Source: Microcaldota archaeon
GTDB lineage: Archaea; Micrarchaeota; Micrarchaeia; Micrarchaeales; CABMGC01
Reading direction: 5' to 3'
Assembly (NCBI GenBank): GCA_021801225.1
Contig: JAJYYF010000010.1
Location: 1 to 33,737 of the forward strand
Length of the DNA stretch: 33,737 nt
Part shown: positions 1 to 6,677 of the stretch, in pieces
How the letters are laid out: each line of letters starts with the position of its first letter
Numbering within the stretch: position 1 is the stretch's first letter
Notes under the pieces: model-generated
The model's database searches: none
The model's input: the letters and a program-made list of their open reading frames with translations, nothing else
What the model was told of the DNA's origin: nothing
Translations under genes and position numbers: made by a program

Positions 1-87
1 CTTTATATGACCTCGAAACTCAATGGAGAGAATTATGTTGAGAACCTGCAGGACATAATTGATGAGAAAAGGGGCTTCAGACGGTAA
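1..87 (+). CDS. 3' end of an unidentified reading frame (truncated by window edge)
   Basis: An open frame runs from the first base to a TAA at 85-87, giving 28 residues that end in IIDEKRGFRR. I do not recognise it. About half of its third codon positions are G or C, clearly more than in the ribosomal genes that follow, so it may belong to different or recently acquired DNA. The opposite strand is also open here, so the coding call is weak. Confidence 0.25.
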   Translation, partial: LYMTSKLNGENYVENLQDIIDEKRGFRR

Positions 88-144
88 CGTTATTGGACTG
101 TTACATAAAAACAGATATTATTATGGCTAAAATTAGTATAAATA

Positions 145-291
145 TCAGTATAATCTTGCTGCATATAAATAAGCTCCAGTAATTATTAGCACTGCAACAA
201 TTATAAATAAAAACATTACCGCCGGCATTCCTATTAAAAGTTTAGGATCATTCGATATGTATCTACCACTGCCGCCTCCTGAACCATATAT
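145..291 (-). CDS. Probable Sec61-beta-like small membrane protein with non-canonical ATA start
   Basis: The minus-strand frame gives 48 residues: a short Gly/Ser-rich N-terminus (YGSGGGSGRY), a polar stretch, then one membrane helix at about residues 20-43 and the tail ARLY. This plan and length match archaeal Sec61-beta (SecG), the small tail-anchored subunit of the SecYEG translocon, which typically has a Gly/Ser-rich head, an (R)Y/F motif and one C-terminal helix. No ATG, GTG or TTG precedes the Gly-rich part in frame. ATA at 289-291 is the only codon placed to give the family's length; the first in-frame ATG (226-228) would remove the head. A TATA-like element lies about 35 bp upstream. 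Alternatives are translation from ATG 226-228, or a one-base shift from the nearby ATG at 285-287, which is in another frame. Confidence 0.45.
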   Translation of the reverse strand: MYGSGGGSGRYISNDPKLLIGMPAVMFLFIIVAVLIITGAYLYAARLY

Positions 292-323
292 CTCACAATT
301 ATTTTGAATTAATTACAAAATTA

Positions 324-333
324 TTTTTATAAA
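324..333 (-). promoter_or_regulatory. TATA box of the Sec61-beta-like gene
   Basis: On the minus strand TTTATAAAAA reads toward the small gene. A start of transcription about 25 bp downstream would fall near 300, leaving a leader of roughly ten bases before the ATA codon, in line with the short leaders common in archaea. Confidence 0.4.
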
Positions 334-600
334 TGAACATATAAAAATGTTATTATACGTATCTTCATATTACTATGGGTTACTATTTACGCCACAGAGT
401 AACAGTTTAGTTACCTTGGAATGACAATTAATAAAGGTCAATCCTTTGCATGATGTAGTTATTGTATGATATAGTACAACTCCGTGCTATTCTACTGATT
501 TGGTGATCTAATTATGAATTTTGAAGCTAAAAATGCCACCAAATGGTAACTATTAAGCCCCTTAAAATATGATTTTAATATACGCATAAATAAAGAAAGG
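334..600. other. Non-coding stretch without recognisable gene
   Basis: No frame longer than about a dozen codons with a plausible start was found on either strand. The only ATG with a reading frame and some spacing (514-549) gives 11 residues. No tRNA-like fold or clear C/D box pair was seen. The right end merges into the promoter of the ribosomal operon. Confidence 0.5.
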
Positions 601-609
601 ATTAAATAC
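601..609 (+). promoter_or_regulatory. TATA box of the ribosomal protein operon
   Basis: ATTAAATAC is preceded by a purine-rich stretch (AAAGAAAGG) that could serve as the BRE. It lies about 45 bp upstream of the ATG at 648, placing transcription start near 630. It is the best promoter candidate for the long operon that follows. Confidence 0.45.
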
Positions 610-647
610 TTTACAGCTCTAAATCATATTCACATTTGATAATAGTT

Positions 648-941
648 ATGGACTATGATAATAAAAATATAGTCCTCAATGAGCTCATAGGTTTGAAAGT
701 ATTGGTTCTAAGTTGCATCGACAAAAATCAAAAAGGTATACGTGGAGTAGTAATTGACGAAACAAAAAACCTAATAAAAATAAAATCAGGAAAAGATGTA
801 CTTTCTTTGATAAAGAAAAATACAAAGTTCAGATTTTATTACGGAAAACAGCACTTCGATGTAGAAGGAAAAGAAATAAACTTCAGATCAGATGAACGTA
901 TTGAGAAAGGACTAAAGTATTATAAAAGAAGAAATATTTAA
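648..941 (+). CDS. rnp1: Ribonuclease P protein component 1 (Rpp29/Pop4)
   Basis: This 97-residue protein matches archaeal Rpp29, a subunit of RNase P that helps the catalytic RNA remove 5' leaders from precursor tRNAs. The Sm-like barrel is visible as GLKVLVLSCIDKNQKGIRG followed by VVIDETKNLIKI, with a basic C-terminus (KGLKYYKRRNI). In archaea rnp1 normally sits between L29 (or SUI1) and S17; here S17 follows after 24 bp, while L29, S3 and L22 are missing upstream. I prefer ATG 648 over an in-frame TTG at 636 because TTGAT just upstream of 648 fits the ribosome binding pattern of the neighbours. Confidence 0.88.
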   Translation: MDYDNKNIVLNELIGLKVLVLSCIDKNQKGIRGVVIDETKNLIKIKSGKDVLSLIKKNTKFRFYYGKQHFDVEGKEINFRSDERIEKGLKYYKRRNI

Positions 942-965
942 AATTTATTAAAATACACGGTGTAT

Positions 966-1253
966 ATGTTGGAATGTAATGATTTAAAATGTCCGATTCA
1001 CGGAAATCTAACAACAAGAGGTACTAGACTATCAGGAAAAGTAGTTAGTGCAAAGACAAAGAAAACTGCAATAGTTGAGATAGATTATACAAAATATATC
1101 TACAAATATGAACGTTACCTGAGAAAAAGATCTAGAATACCTGCTTATAATCCAGACTGTATTGCAGCAAAGGAAGGCGATATAGTAAATATAGATGAAA
1201 CAAGAAGACTTAGTAAAACTAAATCTTTTGTTGTAACTGAAATTGTAAAATGA
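966..1253 (+). CDS. rps17: Small ribosomal subunit protein uS17
   Basis: The 95-residue protein carries the archaeal S17 signature: an N-terminal CNDxxCPxHG segment (Cys4 and Cys9) followed by the OB fold (LSGKVVSAKTKKTAIVEI and, further on, EGDIVNIDETRRLSKTKSF). It is a primary 16S rRNA-binding protein. ATG 966 is preferred over GTG 960 because the latter lies inside GGTG (959-962), which then serves as the ribosome binding site. It lies between rnp1 and L14 as in other archaeal operons. Confidence 0.95.
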   Translation: MLECNDLKCPIHGNLTTRGTRLSGKVVSAKTKKTAIVEIDYTKYIYKYERYLRKRSRIPAYNPDCIAAKEGDIVNIDETRRLSKTKSFVVTEIVK

Positions 1254-1265
1254 TTGGTGTTAAAA

Positions 1266-1670
1266 ATGAGAGGAGTATCATCTAAAGTAATTAAAACGCT
1301 TATTCCAGGAAGTGTTCTTACCTGTGCAGATAATAGCGGTGCATATGAGTTCAGAATAATCCACATTATAGGAAAAGGTGGAGGCGGAAGACACGGAAAA
1401 CTTGCTTCAGCAGGAATAGGAGATATAGTTTCAGCAAGTGTAAGGAAAGGAACACCTACATATATTAAAAAACCGGTAAGAGTTGTAATAGTGAGGCAAA
1501 AAGCAACATTAAGAAGATCAAACGGTCTTCACATAAGATTTGAAGACAATGCCGGAGTTATGGTAAATGAAGAAAACATGCCAATAGGTACTGAAATAAA
1601 AGGAGCAATAGCACGTGAAGTAGCAGAAAGATTTACTAATATAAAAGGAGTGGCATCAAGAATTGTGTGA
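1266..1670 (+). CDS. rpl14: Large ribosomal subunit protein uL14
   Basis: The 134-residue product has typical L14 features: VLTCADNSGA near residue 25, a glycine-rich loop (GKGGGGRHGK), and VRKGTPTYIKKPVRVVIVRQ in the barrel. L14 lies at the subunit interface next to L19e and L24e and binds 23S rRNA. GGTG at 1256-1259 is a ribosome binding site six bases before ATG 1266, so the upstream TTG 1254 is less likely. Its stop codon lies only 12 bases after the S17 stop plus its own leader, in a tightly packed operon. Confidence 0.96.
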   Translation: MRGVSSKVIKTLIPGSVLTCADNSGAYEFRIIHIIGKGGGGRHGKLASAGIGDIVSASVRKGTPTYIKKPVRVVIVRQKATLRRSNGLHIRFEDNAGVMVNEENMPIGTEIKGAIAREVAERFTNIKGVASRIV

Positions 1671-1675
1671 TATTT

Positions 1676-2044
1676 ATGCATATTAAAAGTAGCAAACCTA
1701 GAAAGCAAAGATTGTTCAGACTTCAAGCACCAGCACATGCAAGAAAAGCATTTGCTCATTCAAGAATATCTAAAGATTTGATAAAAAAACTCGGTATTAA
1801 AAAAAGATCAATTCAAGTAAGAAAAGGAGATACTGTAAAAGTAATGACTGGTTCTAATAAGGGAAAATCAGGAAAAGTAAACAAAGTAGAAACAAAACAC
1901 GGAGTTCTTCTAATAGAAAACTTAACAAGAAGAAATGCAAAAGGGAAAGAACTACAGATACCTATAAAAACATCAAATGTATATATTACTGATCTAGATC
2001 TTAATGACAAATTAAGAAAACAAAAATTAGGTTTAAAAGAATAA
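1676..2044 (+). CDS. rpl24: Large ribosomal subunit protein uL24
   Basis: A 122-residue KOW-domain protein. The basic N-terminus (KPRKQRLFRLQAPAHARK) and the KOW motif VRKGDTVKVMTGSNKGKSGK are diagnostic of archaeal L24, an assembly-initiating 23S rRNA binder near the exit tunnel. ATG 1676 follows GTGTGAT, which overlaps the L14 stop codon (1668-1670), so the GTG at 1667 is better read as ribosome binding site than as start. The order L14-L24-S4e is the normal archaeal order. Confidence 0.95.
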   Translation: MHIKSSKPRKQRLFRLQAPAHARKAFAHSRISKDLIKKLGIKKRSIQVRKGDTVKVMTGSNKGKSGKVNKVETKHGVLLIENLTRRNAKGKELQIPIKTSNVYITDLDLNDKLRKQKLGLKE

Positions 2045-2056
2045 TAATGTGATAAA

Positions 2057-2743
2057 ATGGGCGTAAAGGCAAACAGAAGGCATATTAAAAGACTCGCATC
2101 AAGCAAATATATAGGAGTAGGTAGAAAGAGTTCGGCCTATGTAGCTAAGCCACTTCCAGGAAGACATACCAAAACCTCAAACATAGCTATTAAAACAATA
2201 CTTACTGAAAAACTAGGCTTAACTAGTACTGGAAAAGAATCAGAAAAAATCATAAAGGGTAAAAATATAAAAGTAAATGGAAATGTAATTAAAAATCCTT
2301 TATATCCAGTTGGTTTTGGAGATATAATAGAGATACCTGTATTAGGAGAGAATTTTTTCATAAATAATACTAAAAACGGATCTTTTACATTAGAAAAAAT
2401 AAAAGAACCAAAACAACAATTATTCAAAGTCATAGGTAAATATAAAACAAAAGGAAACAAAGTAATGCTTCGTTTACATGACGGTAGAATAATAAACACA
2501 GATAAATCTAAAGAGATAAATGTTAATGATTCAGTGGATATAAAAAACAAAGAAATATCCTCTATAATAAAGCTGGAAGAAGGCGGAAAGTGCCTTGTTA
2601 TAAAAGGAAATCACACCTCGCAATCCGGCATAATAAGAAAAATAATAAACGGTACTGCTACAAGATCCTCTTTGGTTTCAATCTCTTCTGGGAAAGAAAA
2701 CTTCGAGACGACCTTAGATAATATTATTGCAATAGCTGATTAA
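2057..2743 (+). CDS. rps4e: Small ribosomal subunit protein eS4
   Basis: 228 residues, slightly shorter than the usual 235-240. The protein shows the S4e order: basic N-terminus (RRHIKRLASSKYIGVGRKSS), an S4-type RNA-binding segment (IKGKNIKVNGNVIKNPLYPVGFGD), a central domain (VMLRLHDGRI) and a C-terminal KOW-like part (EEGGKCLVIKGNHTSQSG). It is found in archaea and eukaryotes, not in bacteria, which helps fix the domain of the organism. A clear GTGATAAA precedes the ATG. Confidence 0.95.
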   Translation: MGVKANRRHIKRLASSKYIGVGRKSSAYVAKPLPGRHTKTSNIAIKTILTEKLGLTSTGKESEKIIKGKNIKVNGNVIKNPLYPVGFGDIIEIPVLGENFFINNTKNGSFTLEKIKEPKQQLFKVIGKYKTKGNKVMLRLHDGRIINTDKSKEINVNDSVDIKNKEISSIIKLEEGGKCLVIKGNHTSQSGIIRKIINGTATRSSLVSISSGKENFETTLDNIIAIAD

Positions 2744-2744
2744 A

Positions 2745-3260
2745 ATGACGCAGAATCCAATGGAAAATATATATCTTGAAAAAGTAGTAATAAACATAGG
2801 TGTAGGTCTAAATGAAAATATGGTGGACAATGCCAAGGCTTTAATTAAAAAATTAACAGGACATGATGCAGGAACTACAGTTTCAAAAAGAAGAGATCCT
2901 GAGTTAAAACTTAAAAAAGGCCAACACATAGGAGCTGTATCAACAATAAGAGGCAAGGAAGCCTTTGATTTCCTAAAAAGAGCACTAGACGCAAATAACA
3001 ATATACTAAATAAAAATGCAATAGCAAACAACTCATTAAATTTTGGCGTTAAGGAATACATTTATTTTTCAGGAGTAAAATACGATCCTAAAATAGGAAT
3101 ATTAGGTATGAATGTTAACGCAGCATTTACAAGAAAGGGCTCTCGAGTAGCAAAAAGAAAGAGAAAGACAACTAAACCAGGAGCAAAACATAGCAGAATA
3201 ACAAAAGAAGAGATAACTAAATATTTAGAAGACAAATTAAAAATAAAGATACAAGAATAA
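2745..3260 (+). CDS. rpl5: Large ribosomal subunit protein uL5
   Basis: 171 residues with hallmark L5 segments: LEKVVINIGVG at the start, the LKKGQHIGAVSTIRG loop, the GVKEYIYFSGVKYDPKIGILGMNV stretch and a basic tail (RKGSRVAKRKRKT). L5 binds 5S rRNA and contacts the P-site tRNA. The gene starts one base after the S4e stop codon, so the two are probably translationally coupled, with CTGAT inside the S4e end as the binding site. Confidence 0.96.
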   Translation: MTQNPMENIYLEKVVINIGVGLNENMVDNAKALIKKLTGHDAGTTVSKRRDPELKLKKGQHIGAVSTIRGKEAFDFLKRALDANNNILNKNAIANNSLNFGVKEYIYFSGVKYDPKIGILGMNVNAAFTRKGSRVAKRKRKTTKPGAKHSRITKEEITKYLEDKLKIKIQE

Positions 3261-3275
3261 AGAGGATATGGTTAA

Positions 3276-3431
3276 ATGAAGGTTAATTTCGAACAAAAAT
3301 TGAAAGGCAAAGGAGTAAGAAAATGCAGATTATGCGGAAATTCAAGAGGTATAATAAGAAATTATAACCTTAGAATTTGTAGAAGATGTTTTAGAGAGTA
3401 CGGTAAACAATTAGGTTTCGAAAAGTATTAG
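3276..3431 (+). CDS. rps14: Small ribosomal subunit protein uS14, zinc-binding form
   Basis: A 51-residue gene between L5 and S8. Four cysteines at 17, 20, 35 and 38 form the CxxC...CxxC zinc site of archaeal/eukaryotic S14 (CRLCGNSRG ... LRICRRCFRE), followed by the conserved C-terminus FREYGKQLGFEKY. S14 helps assemble the 30S head near the A site. The ATG at 3268 upstream hits a stop after three codons, so 3276 is the start. The gene is short but complete and in its normal place. Confidence 0.95.
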   Translation: MKVNFEQKLKGKGVRKCRLCGNSRGIIRNYNLRICRRCFREYGKQLGFEKY

Positions 3432-3439
3432 TGAATATT

Positions 3440-3820
3440 ATGGATGTTCTTGCAGATGTTTTAAATAAAATAAAGGTATGTGAAAATATAGGTAACTTAG
3501 AGTGCGTAGTTCCATCTACAAAGTTGATAAAAGCCGTATTAGAAACAATAAAGAAAAATAATTACATAGAAGATTTTGAAGAAGTAACTCAAGGTAAATT
3601 CAAAGTAATAAAAATAAAGCTATCAAAAAAAATAAATGACATAGGTGTAATAAAACCTAGACATGCAGTTTCGATAAAAGAATATCAGACATATGAAAAA
3701 AGATATATTCCAAGTAAAGATTTTGGTGTACTAATAATCTCTACTCCAAAAGGTATAATGACAAACAAAGACGCAAAGCAAAAGAATACAGGCGGAAGAT
3801 TATTAGCATACTTATATTAG
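3440..3820 (+). CDS. rps8: Small ribosomal subunit protein uS8
   Basis: 126 residues. MDVLADVLNKIKVCE is the S8 N-terminus and the C-terminal end (IISTPKGIMTNKDAKQKNTGG followed by RLLAYLY) is the family's rRNA-binding signature. S8 binds helix 21 of 16S rRNA and organises the central domain of the small subunit. GTG 3431 would add three residues, but it overlaps the S14 stop and the AGTGA there looks like the ribosome binding site for ATG 3440. Confidence 0.95.
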   Translation: MDVLADVLNKIKVCENIGNLECVVPSTKLIKAVLETIKKNNYIEDFEEVTQGKFKVIKIKLSKKINDIGVIKPRHAVSIKEYQTYEKRYIPSKDFGVLIISTPKGIMTNKDAKQKNTGGRLLAYLY

Positions 3821-3835
3821 TTTAGTGTTGATTAA

Positions 3836-4357
3836 ATGCAGGAAATAGAGATAGAAAACGGAGTAAATGTTTCAATTGAAGGAGAACATGTCCATATAAA
3901 GGGCAAGTTAGGTTCAACTTCAAAGAAATTTAATAGCAGATTACTCTCACTTTCACAAGAAGGTAAAAAAATAAAAATAAATATAACTCAAAATAAAAAA
4001 CTTCAGAAGAAATCTAAATTAGCAGAACAGGCATTTGCTTCAGAATTAAAAAACTCTATAAAAACAGTACAAGATGGAATAGAAACAAAAATGACTGTTC
4101 TATTTGCACACTTTCCTATGACTATAGAGGTAAAAGGAAAGGTAGTTTTTGTAAAGAATATTTTTGGAGAAAGAGTTCCTAGAGAAACAACTATTGTCGG
4201 AGATACAAAAGTAGATGTGAAAGGCCAGTCAATAACTGTAAAAGGCGTAGATGCTTATGATGTAGGTCAAACAGTTGCAAACTTAAGAAAAATATGTTTT
4301 CCAAGAGGTTTTGACACTAGGGTATTCCAAGATGGAATATACAAAATAAAAGAGTAA
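3836..4357 (+). CDS. rpl6: Large ribosomal subunit protein uL6
   Basis: 173 residues forming two similar alpha/beta repeats, the N-terminal part around EIENGVNVSIEGEHVHIKGKLG and the C-terminal part around IVGDTKVDVKGQSITVKGVDAYDVGQTVANLRKI. The C-terminal signature near the end (FPRGFDTRVFQDGIYKIKE) is typical of archaeal L6, which binds 23S rRNA near the sarcin-ricin loop and factor-binding site. Spacing and order after S8 are normal. Confidence 0.95.
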   Translation: MQEIEIENGVNVSIEGEHVHIKGKLGSTSKKFNSRLLSLSQEGKKIKINITQNKKLQKKSKLAEQAFASELKNSIKTVQDGIETKMTVLFAHFPMTIEVKGKVVFVKNIFGERVPRETTIVGDTKVDVKGQSITVKGVDAYDVGQTVANLRKICFPRGFDTRVFQDGIYKIKE

Positions 4358-4373
4358 ATATTGTTGTGTTTGT

Positions 4374-4730
4374 ATGAATATTAAAAAGAAATCAAAATTC
4401 GTAGTTCCTAACTATGGTGCAAAGAGCAGAAAAGGAGTAAAAAATAGATGGCGTCATCAAAGAGGAATAGACAACAAAAAAAGAGTAATGAGAAGTGGTT
4501 ATGGCGCAATACCTAAAATAGGTTATAAAAATGACGTTATAAAGAACGGACTTGGCGCTGACGGAAAACAAAAAGCATTAGTTAGAAATGTTTTTGAGTT
4601 AAAGGATGCAATGTTAATTCCTGATGTTTCAATAGTTTTACACCACGCTTTATCAAAAAGAAAAAAATTAGAACTGCAAAAAATAGCAGAGAAAGAAGGC
4701 CTAAAGGTCGCAAATAGGGTGAAAGCATGA
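4374..4730 (+). CDS. rpl32e: Large ribosomal subunit protein eL32
   Basis: 118 residues. The basic block WRHQRGIDNKKRVMRSGYGA and the following IPKIGYKNDVIKNGLGADGKQ stretch are characteristic of L32e, a protein of the archaeal/eukaryotic large subunit that lies on 23S rRNA at the solvent side. The C-terminus VSIVLHHALSKRKKLELQKIAEKEGLKVANR also fits. The stop codon overlaps the ATG of L19e (ATGA at 4727-4730), a coupled junction. Confidence 0.93.
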   Translation: MNIKKKSKFVVPNYGAKSRKGVKNRWRHQRGIDNKKRVMRSGYGAIPKIGYKNDVIKNGLGADGKQKALVRNVFELKDAMLIPDVSIVLHHALSKRKKLELQKIAEKEGLKVANRVKA

Positions 4731-5218
4731 CTATAAAATTTGCTAAAAGAGTAGCATCTGAAATATTAAATAGAGGAGAAAGTTCAATAAGAATAAATTC
4801 TTCTGGGTTAGACGAAGCAAAAAAAGCAATGACAAGAGAAGACGTTAGAACTCTTATAAAAAATGGAGGTATATACGCATTAAAGGCAAAACACAATAAA
4901 AGCACTAACTCAAAATTATTAAAAATTAGAAGAAGTAAGGGAAGAGGAAGAGGACAAGGTAAAAGAAAAGGAACATTAAAAGCAAGAAGAGGAGAGCTTT
5001 GGATAAAAAAAGTAAGATCCCAAAGACTTTTATTATTAAGATTAAAATTAATGGGTAAATTAGACAATTCAAAATACAACAAGTACTATATGCTTATAAA
5101 AGGTAACAGCTTTTCTGATAAAGCTTCATTAATATTACACTTAAGAGAAAGCGGTATAAAAATATCCGATGACGAGTTAAAAAATATAAAAGACTTCATG
5201 AAAGCCCAGTATAAATAG
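4727..5218 (+). CDS. rpl19e: Large ribosomal subunit protein eL19
   Basis: 163 residues. The N-terminal globular part (KFAKRVASEILNRGESSIRI) is followed by a basic core with KGRGRGQGKRKGTLKARRG and a long helical C-terminus, the L19e plan. The family bridges the large and small subunits. GGGTGA lies 8 bases upstream of the ATG, inside the end of L32e. The order L32e-L19e-L18 is the usual archaeal one. Confidence 0.94.
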   Translation: MTIKFAKRVASEILNRGESSIRINSSGLDEAKKAMTREDVRTLIKNGGIYALKAKHNKSTNSKLLKIRRSKGRGRGQGKRKGTLKARRGELWIKKVRSQRLLLLRLKLMGKLDNSKYNKYYMLIKGNSFSDKASLILHLRESGIKISDDELKNIKDFMKAQYK

Positions 5219-5226
5219 ATGAGATT

Positions 5227-5793
5227 ATGGCAAAGATTTTCAAAATAGGTTTCAAAAGAAAAAGAACGCATGTAACTAATTACAAGAAAAGGTTATCTCT
5301 TGTAAAAAGCGATTTAAAAAGGGTAGTTATACGAAGATCAAATAAAGGTATAATATCACAAATAGTCAAGTACTCTGAAATTGGAGATGAAGTTTTAGTA
5401 ACTGCATACTCAAAAGAATTGTTAAAGTATGGTTGGCCTTCAAGAAGCAACAGAAACACAGCATTTCTAACAGGATTGTTGTTAGCAAAAAAAGCAGCAT
5501 CGAAAAAATTAGAAAATGAAGAATATATATTAGACATAGGTCTAAGTGCTTCTGTAAAGAACTCAACACCATTTATATTTGCACAAGGCTGCATCGAAGG
5601 CGGTTTGAAACTCCGTTCAGGGTTATCTACAGATAAATCATTATTTGAAAAACAAAATATGTACATAAATAAATTAAAAGAAGACAAAGCGGCTTACGAA
5701 AAGGCATATAGCGGATACTTAAAATCAAAAATAAATCCCGAAGAGCTTTCTTCATTATTCGAAAAGGTAAAAACAAAGATTCTTAATGAGTGA
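5227..5793 (+). CDS. rpl18: Large ribosomal subunit protein uL18
   Basis: 188 residues, in line with the longer archaeal L18. The N-terminal basic region (RKRTHVTNYKKRLSLVKS) and the core with VVIRRSNKGIISQIVKYSEIGDEVLVTAYSKEL, then NRNTAFLTGLLLAKKA, match L18, which binds 5S rRNA together with L5. The C-terminal archaeal extension ends in a helical segment (PEELSSLFEKVKTKILNE). GATGAGAT precedes the ATG by a few bases. Confidence 0.94.
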   Translation: MAKIFKIGFKRKRTHVTNYKKRLSLVKSDLKRVVIRRSNKGIISQIVKYSEIGDEVLVTAYSKELLKYGWPSRSNRNTAFLTGLLLAKKAASKKLENEEYILDIGLSASVKNSTPFIFAQGCIEGGLKLRSGLSTDKSLFEKQNMYINKLKEDKAAYEKAYSGYLKSKINPEELSSLFEKVKTKILNE

Positions 5794-5797
5794 TTAA

Positions 5798-6451
5798 TTG
5801 GAAAAAAGAGATAGAGAGATCAATACTGTTTCAGAGTTTGCATGGACCCCAAAAACAAAATTGGGAATAATGGTAAGTGAAGGGAAAATAAAAAATATCG
5901 ACGAAATCTTTGCTATGGGAAAACCAATAAAAGAAGTAGGTATAGTTGACTCATTAATTCCTAATCTTGAAGATAAAGTTCTTGAAATTGCATCAGTACA
6001 GAGAATGACAAAAAACAACAGAAGGCAAAAGTTTAGAGTTACTGTTGTAGTTGGGGATAGAGCTGGACATGTAGGTATCGGTGTAGGGAAAGATGTAGAG
6101 GTAAGACCTGCAATTGATACTGCAATAAGAACAGCTAAGAAAAACATAGTATCTGTAAAGTTCGGTTGCGGTTCCTGGGAATGTAATTGCGGTACTCCAC
6201 ATTCACTTCCATTAACTATAAGATCAAAAGTAGGTAGTTCTGAGGTAATACTTAAGCCCGCACCAAGAGGTGTAGGAATAGTTGCAGCAGAAACCATGTA
6301 CTCAGTTATTGAGTTAGCAGGATTAAAAGATGTATGGACTTACTCGCGTGGCAGAACAAGAGACATATATAACGTAGCAACTGCAACACAAAAAGCACTT
6401 AAAAAAATAAGCGAGATAAGAAATCCAGAAGCAGTTAAGGCTTTACAATAA
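5798..6451 (+). CDS. rps5: Small ribosomal subunit protein uS5
   Basis: 217 residues starting at TTG 5798, four bases after the L18 stop and directly behind GTGATTAA. The double-stranded RNA-binding part (QRMTKNNRRQKFRVTVVVGD with GHVGIGVGKDVEVRPAI) and the GVGIVAAETMYSVIELAG stretch are diagnostic. A CGSWECNCG segment at about residues 125-133 is also typical of archaeal S5. S5 contributes to the decoding region and mRNA entry. The operon ends here: L30, L15 and secY, expected next, are absent and T-rich DNA follows. Confidence 0.96.
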   Translation: MEKRDREINTVSEFAWTPKTKLGIMVSEGKIKNIDEIFAMGKPIKEVGIVDSLIPNLEDKVLEIASVQRMTKNNRRQKFRVTVVVGDRAGHVGIGVGKDVEVRPAIDTAIRTAKKNIVSVKFGCGSWECNCGTPHSLPLTIRSKVGSSEVILKPAPRGVGIVAAETMYSVIELAGLKDVWTYSRGRTRDIYNVATATQKALKKISEIRNPEAVKALQ

Positions 6452-6463
6452 ACAGCTATTTTT

Positions 6464-6492
6464 AATCAATTTATTTATTTTTATTTATTTTA
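6464..6492 (+). terminator. T-rich terminator of the ribosomal operon
   Basis: Repeated runs of T (TTTTTAATC, TTTATTTATTTTTATTTATTTTATAG) begin about 12 bases after the S5 stop. Archaeal RNA polymerase terminates at such T clusters without needing a hairpin, and none is seen. Confidence 0.4.
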
Positions 6493-6511
6493 TAGTAATT
6501 TTATAAATACG

Positions 6512-6519
6512 TTTATAAA
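6512..6519 (+). promoter_or_regulatory. TATA box of tRNA-His
   Basis: TTTATAAA lies about 30 bp upstream of the tRNA 5' end, the normal spacing for an archaeal tRNA promoter. A second similar sequence (TTATAAATA) lies 10 bp further upstream. Confidence 0.55.
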
Positions 6520-6544
6520 TGAGTTTATCTTAAATTACTTCATT

Positions 6545-6615
6545 GCCTTGATGGTGTAGCGGCAGCATAAGGGACTGTGGATCCCTAGGTCCGGGTCCGA
6601 CCCCCGGTCAAGGCC
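6545..6615 (+). tRNA. tRNA-His (anticodon GTG)
   Basis: The sequence folds as a complete cloverleaf: acceptor GCCTTGA/TCAAGGC, D arm with G-G in the loop, anticodon stem AGGGA/TCCCT with loop CTGTGGA (anticodon GTG), T stem CCGGG/CCCGG. Position 73 is C, as in all tRNA-His. The base before G1 is T, so the identity base G-1 opposite C73 is not encoded and would have to be added after transcription. CCA is not encoded. A short T run follows (TTTTT at 6620). Confidence 0.93.
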
Positions 6616-6677
6616 TAGTTTTTCAACCAATTAAACACTATTAATATATATTTACTTTGTATTGTATATTTGTTTAA

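Noticed and set aside
3-41. Alternative frame at the left window edge
   Set aside because: Only 12 residues before a stop; no more convincing than the frame listed.
514-549. Eleven-residue frame before the ribosomal operon
   Set aside because: Too short, with no binding site or conserved feature.
3268-3279. ATG 3268 as S14 start
   Set aside because: The frame ends after three codons; ATG 3276 gives the full S14.
5280-5687. Antisense open frame inside L18
   Set aside because: It lies wholly opposite a clear ribosomal gene and its product has no recognisable character.
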